Shown one piece after another: positions 9,780 to 21,183 of a stretch of 44,443 bases of DNA; positions within the stretch are counted from its first letter, which is position 1, and the number at the start of each line of letters is the position of its first letter. Origin of the DNA: Carex sylvatica. Lineage: Eukaryota > Streptophyta > Magnoliopsida > Poales > Cyperaceae. The translations under genes were made by a program, and so were the position numbers. Below the pieces are notes generated by a model. The model worked only from the letters and a program-made list of their open reading frames with translations. It did no database searches and was not told the origin of the DNA. The DNA lies in NCBI GenBank assembly GCA_964058845.1, contig CAXKVR010000676.1:1-44443 (forward strand), written 5' to 3'.

Positions 9780-9796
9780 GTTAGACACTGTTTGTT
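9780..9796. repeat. Right target-site duplication of the LINE insertion
   Basis: Exact copy of 9127-9143. Confidence 0.85.
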
Positions 9797-10620
9797 ACAT
9801 AATCATGCTACATATATATATTTTTTCTTTTTAGTTTTGGATTTTTAAAGAATTTGATTTATTTGATCCTTAATTTAATATTGGGCTTATTTTAATGAAG
9901 GGCTGTGCTAGTCTCGAATGGTAAGGATAATTTAAATTTAAAAATGGGCTTAATAAAAAAAAATATATCAGAAGGTAGATGTCTCAATGTTTTGCAGTTT
10001 TATTCCTGTCTGATAGGATTCTTTAAGTCATCTCATTAACAAGAGAAATTGAAATACTTAAGAAAAAAAATTATAAAGGACTCTCTCTAAAGCACGTGAA
10101 ATTTTGAAAGATCAAATTACATTATCTGATTGATATTTGTGTTTCTGTGAATTTTATTCTAGAAAATTAATTGTGAGTAAAAATTCCATCAACAAAAACA
10201 AGGGTTTTGCGCTTATTCGGAGCTTTATGGCCTAACGCAAATTTAAATCTGTTACTATATCTTAAATGTAACAAATATAACCTATGCCATTAATTCCATT
10301 TTTCACCGGTGCCAATCAAATATGGCACCAATAACAAGTCATAGAAAAATGCAGTATTTAGCAACATATAACCTATCTAAGCATAAATTTGAGCATTGTA
10401 AAAAAGTAATTGTTTCTCGCAGTTTCATTGACTAACCTACAAAAAAAATTGAAATTGAAAAGAACAAAAACAAAAATCTCCTATGCAAAACCTTTTTTTC
10501 TTGTTTTTTTTTTTTATTACAAGGTGTTATTTTTTGTCACACTACTGAGAAGATGCATTGAGTAATTTCAGCTCTCCTACTGGCCAGTGCTTGCATTCTG
10601 TCCTATCACCAATCTGAGGT
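9797..10620. repeat. Segmental duplicate of the SKP1 copy 1 upstream region
   Basis: Matches about 1228-1838 and then 2899-3230 in the same order. The 1839-2898 insertion is missing here, and the segment equivalent to 852-1228 is also absent. No coding sequence. Confidence 0.7.
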
Positions 10621-11376
10621 TTCCTACTGTGTTGGTCTCTGTACAAACAAGAATAGAAAATATAAACTTGAGCTTATTATAACAATTCTGGTAACATATA
10701 TAACCAACTCACTATTCTCCTAGAAATTCCATGTATAAAACAAGCAAACTTCGTGCCCAAAACCATCCGAAGGGCTTTGGACAGGGTTTTGCACAAAGCC
10801 GGGTCAAAATTCATGCGAATGGTTTAGATACATGAAGCCATTTAAATTTATTAAGTTCTAAATTAGTACAAGAAATATAATTATAAAGAAAAGGGACTAT
10901 GAAAAAATAAAATCAGTTTGGATAGTCAAATTTGTATATGGCATTATATACAGTATGCAATTAGCTGGTACGTACCACTTATTCTTACGCATTTGATGAG
11001 TTATGTAACCAGTATCAAACTAAATCTTTACTGGACAGGTACAGATTTGATACAAGACAATCAAATTCATATATACTTATAACTATTCTAGAGCTCTAAT
11101 AGAATGTATCCATGGAAGGAATTGCAGAATGACATTTTAGACTAGCAGAGAAAACAAACACTAATATTAAATAGAAAGTTTAATTAATAGTTCCAGTGTT
11201 CCATTCTTAAGCTGTACCAGTTTGGTATCAGGAATCCAGAGACTAGAACATAGGTACAAGATCTATAAGCAATCAAGAAAGGATAGAACAAAATCAAGAT
11301 TTCAAGAAACAACATCGACCATTATAATCGAAACGAAATTGTTCAAGTCTATTATTGAATAATCAAAATCAAGATT
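10621..11376. other. Spacer without recognised gene
   Basis: AT-rich. Several short palindromic GGTAC-containing motifs (GGTACGTACC, ACAGGTACAG, TGTACCAG) are scattered between about 10970 and 11260. Similar motifs occur at 5338-5500 and 33820-33980. No open frame with recognisable similarity. Confidence 0.4.
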
Positions 11377-11589
11377 TTAAGTTTTTAACAAACCCGTACC
11401 AGGATATGAGAAGAGCCAAAGAATAATGGCGCAGAGAATGATACCGACTGGTATGAGGTGAACAAGCAACGCGGCGAGGCTGTCCTGCGCAACCTCCTTC
11501 TTAGATACCTCTGACTGCGGGTCCCACGTCGGCAGCTCGTCCAGCTTCGACCCGTTCGACATGCTCACCAGGCTCGAAGACCTCTGCAT
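11377..11589 (-). CDS. Small single-pass membrane protein, function unknown
   Basis: 70-residue protein. Residues 1-38 are polar, with a serine-rich start (MQRSSSLVSMS), a DELPTWDPQSE block and a KKEVAQDS stretch. Residues about 40-62 form one hydrophobic segment (LLVHLIPVGIILCAIILWLF), followed by a short SYPGTGLLKT tail. The polar N-terminus with a conserved-looking LPTWDPQS motif and a tail-anchor-like C-terminus resembles a family of short uncharacterised plant membrane proteins (from memory, not searched). There is no signal peptide at the extreme N-terminus; a tail-anchored topology with cytosolic N-terminus is inference. The codon use and CG-containing codons stand out from the AT-rich surroundings, supporting a real gene. 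It is intronless, with a CT-rich leader upstream. Confidence 0.7.
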   Translation of the reverse strand: MQRSSSLVSMSNGSKLDELPTWDPQSEVSKKEVAQDSLAALLVHLIPVGIILCAIILWLFSYPGTGLLKT

Positions 11590-11642
11590 CCTCTCTCTCT
11601 GCTGTAATTTTTGTGATGATTTCGTTTCTGTTAGGTGTTAGT

Positions 11643-11651
11643 GATTTATAA
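11643..11651 (-). promoter_or_regulatory. TATA-like box for the small membrane protein gene
   Basis: Minus-strand TTTATAAATC about 55 bp upstream of the ATG at 11589. A CT-rich leader (CTCTCTCTCTG complement) lies between. Position and sequence are plausible but unsupported by any comparison. Confidence 0.4.
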
Positions 11652-12239
11652 ATTGGGTAAACCGTAGAATTGGTGCGTGAATTGGGGCTATAAAAGGAAA
11701 GATAACTGCCACGTGGAGAGCTTGGAGAGGTTCGCCTCTGCGTGGAATTTTGTTGGAGTCGAAAGGTTGGCGCATATTACGTCATGGTCCAGGTGTAGGG
11801 GATGCATAAAAAAAATCAAAAAGAACTGGCTTATGATGGATCTTTTGTGACGATAAAGTTATAGTACTTCGTGTAATTGATTTGCAAACTGTAAAAGATA
11901 ATATTAAATTATGAATGGTATATTTCTTAATTAACTAATTATTGACACGATGAGATATGTATTTTTTATTTATTTACAAGTGACATATGTTTAGAAGAAA
12001 TTTAACAATATATCATGAAATTTTTTAGAAGCTTTGAAAATGCATGTTGTTCTAGCAATAATCTTTTTCGTCTATTTGACTAATTTGCAAAAACATACAA
12101 TTATTAAATTTTACGATTTCTTCTATTTTTAAAAGATATACAGGTTGAAGTCAAATGGAATTGCAATATAGAATACTTGGACTGAATAAATCATGAAGAC
12201 ACTTATCAAGAATACAAAGTGTAAAATCAGAAACTTGAT
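11652..12239. other. Intergenic region, nothing recognised
   Basis: AT-rich spacer. The part next to the small membrane protein gene (11652-11800) is likely its promoter. No repeats with paired ends seen. Confidence 0.3.
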
Positions 12240-15130
12240 AAAGTAAGTTTGAGTTTGTTTAAACAGGGAACAAACGTCGGTAACGTTTGTAAAACGTTGT
12301 AGCATTTTCAGCCTGTCAGAAACGCTGAAGTAACAGCTTGATCAAACTCAAAAGGAATTAAAACGTTGACAATGTTTTAAGCATGTCAGAAATGCTACAG
12401 TACAACTAAGATTGAATTACAAACGTTGGTAATGTTTGTCCATCGTTACAACGATTTAAATAAATCAGCGTTGTAACATTTGGTTAACGTTGTAACATTT
12501 TAATTAAATTCAAGTTTCATAAATTTTTATTTTTGATCAAGTTTGAGTCAATGCAAATCATTAAGTAATGTTTTACAATCGTTGTAACGTTTTACTGAGC
12601 TTTCAGAAAATTAAAATCCTAAATCGCATTTTGAATTAAAACGTTATAACGCTTTATAAAACATTGGTAACATTTCAAGTCAAACAGCTCATTAAACAGC
12701 TATTTCTTTAAATAGAGTTTTGGACTTTCTTCCCAAAATATCTTAGCCGATCCTAATCTTCGAAAAAGCGATTTTCTGAGAGCTTTAGTTACTCCATTGT
12801 TGTGAGAGCTTAAAACTTCAAAATTCCTCAAACAACCTCAAACCCACTTCACTAATCTTGAGTTAGATTAGGTTAGAGTGATCTATTGAGTATTTTTCTT
12901 GAGTAGCTTAAACTTAGAGACATTGTTCCCATCTCTAATAGGTTGTGTGACTTCCCTTGATTGTAAGGGCCAGCTCTCATCTCTAGTTGGCCGATTGATT
13001 TTCCGCTTAGATTGTAAGGGCTCAACGGTTCATAAGTTGTAATCATTTCGTATTGGGTAATAGAAAGGCGCACCTAGAAGAGGTTGCGAAGCCCCGTAGA
13101 CGTAGGCCTTTGTTTTCTTGACAAATGACACCCTATAGACCCGTGAGGAACCCTTAATTTTTGGTAACACAACCAAAAATTTTATACATTGGAAGAAAAC
13201 AATGAATAATTATCTAAATATTCTTGAGATATGGTATGTGGTTGACAATGGTTATACACCAAAATTCACCTCCATTCCAACTGATAGTGCCAATGATATT
13301 AAAATTGAGACTCTCGAATTCAAACAACAAACAAAGACAATGATCTTGCAATCAATGTCATATTTAACTTGCTTAGTGAATCGGTTGCCTCAATCTTTGG
13401 TAGCTCCTCAACTGCAAAAGAAATGTGGGATGCTCTTGTAAACCGGTATGAGAAAAATACTCAAATCAAACGTACCAAGATAACCGATTTATAAGTCAAA
13501 TTTGAAAATTTTAAGGTTGAAGATGGTGAAAATATTAAGGATATGTATAATAGACTTATGCATATCAAAAATAAATTTACCGAATTGAGAGAACCATTTT
13601 CTAACAATAAAGTTGTAGGTAAGCTATTAATGGTGATGCTCATGAGGAATAGATGGTCCGGATTGGTGAGTGCACTAGAGGCAATCCAAGACATGCATGA
13701 CTCATTCACACCGGATGACCTTTATGCACACTTCCGTAGCTTTGAAGAGAAGCTTCAACAATTCGAAGAGCTAAAACAAAGCTCAAAATTCAAAACCGTG
13801 GCTTTTTCGGCACAAAATCGCAACCCTTCTAGCTCCTCAAATATCCGTCTATCAAATGACCAATTCATCAACAAAATTGATCACGAAACATCCAAAGATG
13901 TCATTCTCTTATCCAAAATGTTCCAAAAGATGCTCGATTTAGAAATAATATATAACAAGGAACGAAAAGAGAAAAGCAAACGAGTAATGTGTTTTGCATG
14001 TCATAGAGAAGGGCACACCATCCAAACTTGCTTCAAACTTTTTCCTTAATTGAAGAATGTGGATGGTGAAGGGCAACAAAATAGAAGACTAATGCAAAAG
14101 TACGAAGGGTACAAAGGCAAAAAGAAGGCGAAAGCGATGCAAGCATTATTTTCGGATGATAGCGAGTTGGAGCAATCCGACATGGAGTCGAAAAATGAAC
14201 AAAAGATCAACTTTACATTGATGGCAAGTGTAGATGAAAGTCCCTTGACAATCGACATGGACTCAATTATTACAAGCAAGAATAATACCGATGAGACCAC
14301 CATCAACTTTCTCATGGATCTTGCTAAATCAAGAAACATCAAGAAGAGAGATGGTGAAATCGATACCTCAACAAGCTCCGCTAATGAGGTACATTCGAAT
14401 CTTCATCTTGATGGTTATAAAACTGAACTTGAATTGACCAATAAAAATGAGGGTGGTGAAGAATATAGTGAAATAATTGATGAAGCCAATTGGATAATTA
14501 CCAATGAGACAAGCAATTTCACAAATGAGATTCTTACACGGTATGATGATGAAATTAAGTGGCAATCTCTCCTTGATGAGTCCAATAGAACCTTAGTTGA
14601 AAATAAAGGTATTATTAAAAAAATTAATTGCTAAAAATGACATGTTATAATGTGAAGCTAGGAATTTGAAAACATCACACATAGGTGAAATAGGCATATT
14701 AAAAGTTAAAGTTCAAACCTTAGAAACCGAAATTAGGGCATTAAGATCTCCTAAAGAATTTTCAAATGTCACTAGTCTAGATCCTTACTATGTTGAAAGT
14801 TTGATCGATGGCCAATCTTATCGCAAAATAGACAAAATTGGTCTTATATTCGAGAAGCTTAATCCTCATTTGAATCTAACCATATACAAGGCCCGAAAGA
14901 AAAAATGGGGACATTCTCAAATCTCATCTAAGGTTAATGATCAAAAATCTTTGAAAAAACTTAACTTTGATTGCAAGGAGTATACTACATTTTAATTTCA
15001 CACCAAAAGGGATAATATTCCCTTGCAAAAGGAATTAAGCAAAAAAAATATTTTTCAAACCTCAAATGCTAAACCAAATCATGCATTTAAGTACAAGTAT
15101 AGTCATAAAAATTATAAGAACAAAAATAAT
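12240..15130 (+). mobile_element. Remnant of a gag-only Copia-type LTR retrotransposon
   Basis: The left part (about 12240-13180) looks like an LTR plus leader: an array of ACGTT/AACGT palindromic motifs (12265-12670), a short TATA-like TTTAAATAGA at 12711, then TTTTGGACTTTCTTCCC and a leader with a GGCGCACCTAG segment. It is followed by a broken gag frame. No protease, integrase or reverse transcriptase follows, and no matching second LTR is seen before unrelated sequence begins near 15150. The element is therefore non-autonomous or 3'-truncated. Confidence 0.6.
13202..14995 (+). pseudogene. Broken gag polyprotein (Copia type, UBN2-like)
   Basis: Plus-strand gag remnant. A first segment in one frame begins at 13202 (MNNYLNILEIWYVV). 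The frame shifts near 13335 into one reading KEMWDALVNRYEK (the typical gag TAKEMWDAL block), DMYNRLMHIKNKF, then SFEEKLQQFEELKQ. A zinc knuckle follows near 13990-14035 as C-FA-C-HREG-H-TIQT-C (C-x2-C-x4-H-x4-C). In-frame stops occur at 13492-13494 and 14047-14049, and a second frameshift lies near 14636-14665. After the knuckle comes an acidic region rich in D/E/S and then a coiled-coil-like stretch (LKVKVQTLETEIRALRS), as in the gag C-terminal spacer of plant Copia elements. It is non-functional. Confidence 0.75.
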
Positions 15131-15149
15131 TTTCAAAATAATGACAATG

Positions 15150-16700
15150 CATGTTAAAGACAATACATGATAGTCTATCTTTCATATTGTTATGCGCAAA
15201 GTATATAGACAAAGCTTCAATACAGCGAGCTATACTTTGTTTAAAACCTTGATTTAGCTTCCGAATTAGATTGCAAGTATACAACCCTTATCGAATGGTA
15301 TAATCAGGTATCGATCCACAGGGAACGGTTCAATTCTGGACTCTCGCTTTTCTCAGTTAGGTACTAGAAGTAATAAGATGATTTGGTTTGTTTATATTTT
15401 CTAAGTTTGATAACAGTAAATGACAGCAATTAAAAGTCTGGTTTTACTTGATAAAAAAAAATGAAGTTTTCAGAGTTTTAGACTTTATCTTTCAACTCTG
15501 CCTCTGATCCCTTCATGCGACTCGCATACCTTCGTATGCGATCAGTGTGACGCGACCCGCATGCTCTCACATGCGAGTCGTGTGGACCTCGAGTGAATAC
15601 AGCATGTGTCTAATCTTTAGCTATTACTTGTGTAAGGATCCATTGACCGTACCTGAAGTTCCTAAACCTCAACTCTCGTTATATGACTTAATGAACTTGG
15701 TAAGAAAATGCAACTTCACCTTTTTAGATCTCATAACTCTCAGAGTATTCAATTCTAAGTCATTTATCTGGTTTACTAAAGGTATCCACTATCTTTCAAT
15801 AAATGAAAATTTCACTTCTCAGTTACTATTGATCTCACCTCTCAGATCAAAGATCTACCTCAAATACTTAATCTAAATGCAAGAAACATCAAGGTCTAAT
15901 TACTAGAAGAGATGCTATAGACATTCAATAGTAGACAACAAGATTCATTCAAGCAATTTCAATCAAGCAATAGAAATAATACTCAGACATATGAACACAA
16001 ATATAAACTCAGATCTAAACATCATGCATTACAAAACAAAGTTTCAGACTACATCTTAACCCTAGAAACTAAAAGATCTACTCAGTCATGATCAAGAAAG
16101 AAAGAAAGTAAGTAAAGAAAGAACAAATCATGATAAAATCCGAAGAAGAAAGAAAGATCTGTGAAGCTCTCCAATCTTCACTTCTCAGCTCTCTCCCGCT
16201 TCTTCTCTCTTTTTGAACTTCTATTTTTTATTCTCTTTTTTTTTATCTGCCTGGTTAGTGGCAGATGATGTCCTTTTATAGCCTTTCCAAACGCCCCTTT
16301 CATCTTTGGGCCTTAATTGGATCTCCATTGGACCTCCGCTTTCTGCTCTGGAAGACTCCGATGCGGCTCGCGTCAGGATTTATGCGGGTCGCATCCTAGT
16401 TAGTCTAATTCGGCTGGCGTCTGTGGTAGCATCTGTGTGGTAACGCGGGTCGCGTGGAATGGATGCGAGTCGCATTAAAGTCTGTCTGATGCGGCTAGCG
16501 TCTGTGGTAGCATCAGAGTGGTAAACGACTCGCGTCAGGGATGATGCAGGTCGCATGCACAGTCTCAGATTATCAGTTATCTTCTGATTCCGCCAATTTA
16601 TCTGCAAATAAGAATGAAAACACAGCAGTACCACATTCTGTAGATATTCAAATGTAATAAACGCTATTTAATTGTTTAAAGCACAAATTTTGGTACGAAA
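15150..16700. repeat. Non-coding repeat element with TCGATCCACAGGGAAC block and GCGACTCGC motifs
   Basis: Contains AGGTATCGATCCACAGGGAA at about 15307, a block I recall as recurrent in plant retroelement-like repeats. Two clusters of ATGCGACTCGCAT-like palindromic words follow (about 15515-15595 and 16355-16560). The second is a duplication of about 100 bp: CGTCTGTGGTAGCATC occurs at about 16419 and 16498. GC content and CpG density jump in these clusters compared with the AT-rich middle. No protein with recognisable similarity. It may be a non-autonomous LTR element, but no paired ends were identified. Confidence 0.45.
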
Positions 16701-17425
16701 ATTGGTCTGAATAATATATCAAATATGGTGATATCACATATGAAGGAGAATATTCACTTAAAGTAAATATGTTTAGCTGATTAATTAAAATAGAAAGTTC
16801 AAAATATTTTGTTACACCAGTCCATGTACAATTAAATTAAAATTTTAATTACTTGCCATAAACTTTCATGCACTTAGATTAATAACCAAAAAAATGTTCT
16901 ATGAAAATTTTGTCAAACTTAATGGATAGATATAGTAGCTATTTTTTCAATACTAGCGAGTCGTCTTTTTAAGTTTTGTTTAGTATTGTAAAAAAGACTG
17001 TTTAGACTAATTAATCGACTGATTAGTCGTTGGCGATAACCAAAACCGTTATTAATTTTTCTGATTAATCGCTTGGCAGTACCATGTCCGTCCAACAAGT
17101 GCATACCATTATTTACAACACTGGTTTTGTTATATTCATTTAGTATATTTTTTCTTACTAACATTAAAAAAAATTTCGATAAAAGTGGTTTAAAAATCAC
17201 CAGTTCCATTAGAAACTAATTGTTCATACAAAATGTGTCCTAAGGCTGATACTAGTCAACCAACTAAATCAAACTGGTTATCTAAACAACAAAATAACAC
17301 TCTGATTGTTAGGCAATCAGAGCACAGCAGTTACTTAATAGTATCACATAAAGCATGAGGTTTATCATACAGGATAGTAAACAACAAAGTCTAGATATTT
17401 GAACTAATAGAGTGGTAACTAGTTG
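16701..17425. other. AT-rich spacer and LINE 3' flank
   Basis: No gene recognised. The right part (about 17200-17425) is downstream of the minus-strand LINE frame and is probably its 3' untranslated region. A clear poly(A) tail was not found. Confidence 0.35.
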
Positions 17426-18665
17426 GCTATAGAAGAACTGGCATGAGATGAAGCAGCAGAGTTGGGTTAGAGGATTGCAAATAGGCTGCATCTATTGCAT
17501 CCAGTTCTTCTCTGTCTCTAAGGTAATCCAGAAGGTCTGAACTCTCTAACCCAAGATAGGGATCTTCCTCGGAATCCCAAGAGCTGTTGTCTCCTGTGGA
17601 TGTATCAGTCTCCGAGAGTATTATAATTGAGCCTACCTGATGTAAATTAGTGACATCCATAGGTAATATCATAGTTAGTTTAAAAAATATTTCATCATTA
17701 TTAGATTTACACCAGAAAGAAGTAAGTGCTATGATTTGAGAGCCTAAAAAAGCTAAAGTTGGTACGATAGAGTTATTGAAGCATATTTTGTTTCTATTTA
17801 ACCAAATTATTCATAATGTAGTCGATCGAATTAGTTCAATTAGGAGTTTATCTTTTAAGATAATACGAGCATCTAATACCCAAAGATCTGTTATGTTAAC
17901 ACAGTCAAAAGTAAAGTTATTGTGTGTCCATGACCAGATTGAGGAAATAATAGGGCAAGTAACAAATAAATGAACAATAGTTTCATTATCATTACAGAAG
18001 TGACATACTTGGTTTCCAGTCCATCCCTTCTTGGCTAGGTTATTTTTGGTTAAGATTTTGCCCTCTTTTACTAACCACATAAAAATTTTGATCTTGAGAG
18101 GTATTTTTATTTTCCAGAGAGTTGTATAGTCTTTATCCTTAATACCCCCATACTCAAGCTAACTGTATAAGGAATGAACTGTGAATAGACCAGAAGTATT
18201 CCATCTCCAGTGTATTGTATCTGGTATAGTATTGTCAATTAATATTGGGGACATGATTGATAGTTGGTGCCATTCTGTAAGTTTTACACCAGTTAGTTGC
18301 CTTGCAAATTGGATGGAGATGGAATTGTTGTGGATTGCATCAGTGACAGAAATCATGGGATCTAATGCTATTATAAACAGATTAGGGTATAAGCAGTACA
18401 GGGAACATTCCCCTTGCCATCTGTCCAGCCAGAATAAAGTGGACTGACCATTTTCTATTTTTCTATTTATTCCTAATTCAACTATATGCCTAATGGATAG
18501 TATTCCTGACCAAAAGGAGGAGCATCTATGTACATCTAAACTTGAGGTAGTGTATTTTTCAGACAGTACCTCTTTCCATTTGCCAGAACAAGTTGGGTCT
18601 TTAAATCTAAACCACCACTTTGATAAGAAAAAAATATTCATTCGTTCTAGGTCTAGAATGCCTAA
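17426..18665 (-). pseudogene. LINE ORF2 C-terminal fragment with zinc region
   Basis: Minus-strand remnant of a plant LINE. From its upstream end it reads LLSKWWFRF-like sequence (MNIFFLSKWWFRFKDP) and GNGQSTLFWLDRW (the ENG-FW-D-W block), then WHQLS and IHWRWNTSGLFTVHSLYS. A break of about 80 bp follows, then LWLVKEGKILTKNNLAKKGW and a zinc region CHFC-NDNETIV-H-LFVT-C. The frame continues through an in-frame TGA near 17811, where tryptophan is expected, into IIWLNRNKICFN and an acidic tail ending at 17427. The upstream limit near 18665 lacks the RT catalytic core, so it is 5'-truncated. The family differs from the LINE at 9144-9779, which ends in an RNase H domain. Confidence 0.7.
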
Positions 18666-20721
18666 TTATCTTTGACTTTTACTAACATTAATCTTAAGTA
18701 TACCAAAAGTATAATGTATCAACTAAAAAATAATTAATATCTCGAGATTTGAACATTATGTATTATGTCTTATGTCTTATGATTATTTTCCAAACCTTTT
18801 GTTCCTACAAGTATGGAAAAAACTTTGAAACAATTAAAATAGGCCACAGAGCACTTTACAAAGAAGATCCAAAGAAAAGGCTAATTAGTTAGCTTTGAAA
18901 GGAGGAGATTCGATTCGATTCGAGTCGCAAACTTTGCGTCCATGAGCGGCTACATTCAATTAAAGCCACTTGCCACAGTGCGAGATTTGAGGTGCAAGTG
19001 CGACAGGGATCCGGATTCAAGGGAGAGCATTAAGATTCCCGCTTCACAATCGTAGGCTACTGTTGAATCTGGCTCGTTAATTTGGCCCCTTGCCGACTTA
19101 CCGTTGAAACAAGGGGCAGAGTGTTCTTGAATTTTGTTGTTTTTTTCTCTAATTTATACTTTATAAATAAATTATTGGATTTGAAGACATCTTGGCCATG
19201 TCACGTGCGTTTAAAAAATTGACCATTCAATTTAATTTTATTCTTTATTATCTCGATCGAATGCTCATTTATTATTGTTTTTATATTCTCATTTAAAAAT
19301 TTGTTAGTACCCAAAGGTGTTATGTATTATTTTCTCAAATGATATGACTATTTTATATTACTTTTGAAAGTTTATTGTGCAGGTAATTGTGTTGTTTCCT
19401 ATTATATATAACTTAACTTTAACGTTTCGACCAATGTGTAGCTGCCCTTAAATTGTCATCAGCAAACTTTTAAAAAAATTGTCTTATATATAATTTTTTT
19501 CCAGTAAATGTTTTTTTGGAGACAGGAGCTCACAAATAGCCATAGTAGATAAAAAGGTATAATAAATAATTAAATAAAAGAAGATAGAAGAAATAATGTT
19601 ATTTTTTTATGGAGATATTAAATATTATAGTGTTGACTGTTTTCATAACAATTTTGACTATTTGAAAATTTTATATGGACACATTAAAATTCTCTCTTAA
19701 AAAGTTCAGTCGGCATTCTGATATTTGTTAGCAGAAAGGTAATATGTACAAAAATTAAACTAGCAGTCATATATTAAAATAATGATCTCTTTAAAAGTAG
19801 AGGAAGGTTGTGCTTTTATTATATCTCTAATTTTAAAATTCTATAAATAAAAATTTAAAACTAATTTCACACTTTAATCAAAGATCTGTGATCCGTATTC
19901 GTAAGAGCTTTAGTTAGAGTTCGTTACCTTGATCGTTGTCAAAATAAAACTATACGTTATACATCTTTACTTTATTAATTGACATTAATAGTTTGTAAAA
20001 ATTATTGATGTTTCTAAGTTTTAAATATTAATTTTTTTTCAACTTATTAATTTATATAAATATAAAAATAATTTTTATGTGAGTATAAAATATAAAGAGA
20101 ATATAGATCATATCTAATAATTTTATTTTGATATTTAAGTTTTTAGAAAATTATTATTAAAAAATTAACAAATTGAAGACAGCTAAAGCTCAAAAATAGA
20201 GGTATTAAAAACCCTCTACATCTGCTATGAAAATGTTAAAATTGCGGTTTTCTTCCTCTCTCAATATGAGCTCCCTCTCTTATTGACACAACATAAAAAA
20301 ATAAAAATAAAATGTATTGCCTACACTAGGCCAAAGTCAAAACATATTGCTTTCCATAACTATTTTAAAGTTACATAATACAAACCATTCGAAATTTAGG
20401 GAATGCTGCATGGAACAGTATGTGCATTAGATCCAAAAAAAGATTTACAGTTTACAGAACTTGTGCCTCCTACATGTTCATGCAAATGTCAAAAGAAGAA
20501 TACAACAGCAAAATAATTAAAATAATAGGCGGCAGACTGGCAGTTGGGCCAGAACCTTTATAAATTAGAAAAATAAAAACAGAAAATTGTTTTCAATCCT
20601 TAGTTCTGAGAAAATTGTTTCAATATACTTTTCTGGTAACTTTTCTAATTACTGCAAATTCTAGATTGTAATTTTTCCAATCACTATTTACAACCCCTCT
20701 AAACCTTCCATTCCACAACTC
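18666..20721. other. 2 kb AT-rich gene-free region
   Basis: No coding sequence with recognisable similarity on either strand. A GC-richer patch at about 18890-19130 contains a GATTCGATTCGATTCGAGTCG microrepeat and CTTGCCAC/CTTGCCGAC words. The rest is A/T-rich. No paired terminal repeats noticed. Confidence 0.35.
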
Positions 20722-21183
20722 TTTTCAACCGGCCATTTTTATTAATACCTTAAAAAAAAAAAAAAAAATACCCGTATTAGATTTTTTTTTTTTTTTAAAT
20801 TGCCCCGACCATCAGACTCACGGGCGACCCAATCCCTATAGCAGACCGCCCGAACTAGAGGCGGTCCACGAGGAACTAGACCGCCTGGGGTCCTGGGGTC
20901 TGGGCGTCCCCCCCCCTCCTTTTTTTTTGAGATCTTAATATTTTTTATTTAAATAATTTTGTGAATAAAAAGTTTTCTTGTTTAGAGTGTATGCCAAAAA
21001 AATAAGACATTTGATATATTTATGAAGTGGTGTCGTAATTCTTTATAACTTTAATTTGATTTGTCAGTTGGATATCACAAGTCTAAAGATAACACTAATT
21101 AAGGACTTAACATTGATTCTTAATAATTTATTTTATTCAATACACAAGGAAATATAGTTAGAATACCTCAATGATATAGGCAA
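20722..21183 (+). repeat. Left copy of a large inverted dispersed repeat
   Basis: Aligns by eye with the reverse complement of 27360-27782 over its whole length. Shared landmarks in order: CATTTTTATTAATA, a poly-A/T stretch, a CCTATAGCAGACCGCC-type GC-rich core, AATAATTTTGTGAATAA, AATAAGACATTTGATATATT, ATATCACAAGTCTAAAGATA and ATTCAATACACAAGG. The GC-rich core (about 20805-20915) with repeated GGGCGRCC/GCGGTCC words is diverged. It may be an LTR or terminal part of a larger element; a minus-strand frame at 21133-21483 begins inside it. Confidence 0.7.

Noticed and set aside
16380..16634. Minus-strand frame with repeated DATTDASRIR segments as a protein gene
   Set aside because: The protein repeat is a by-product of the DNA duplication in the GC-rich motif cluster, and no family match is recognised.
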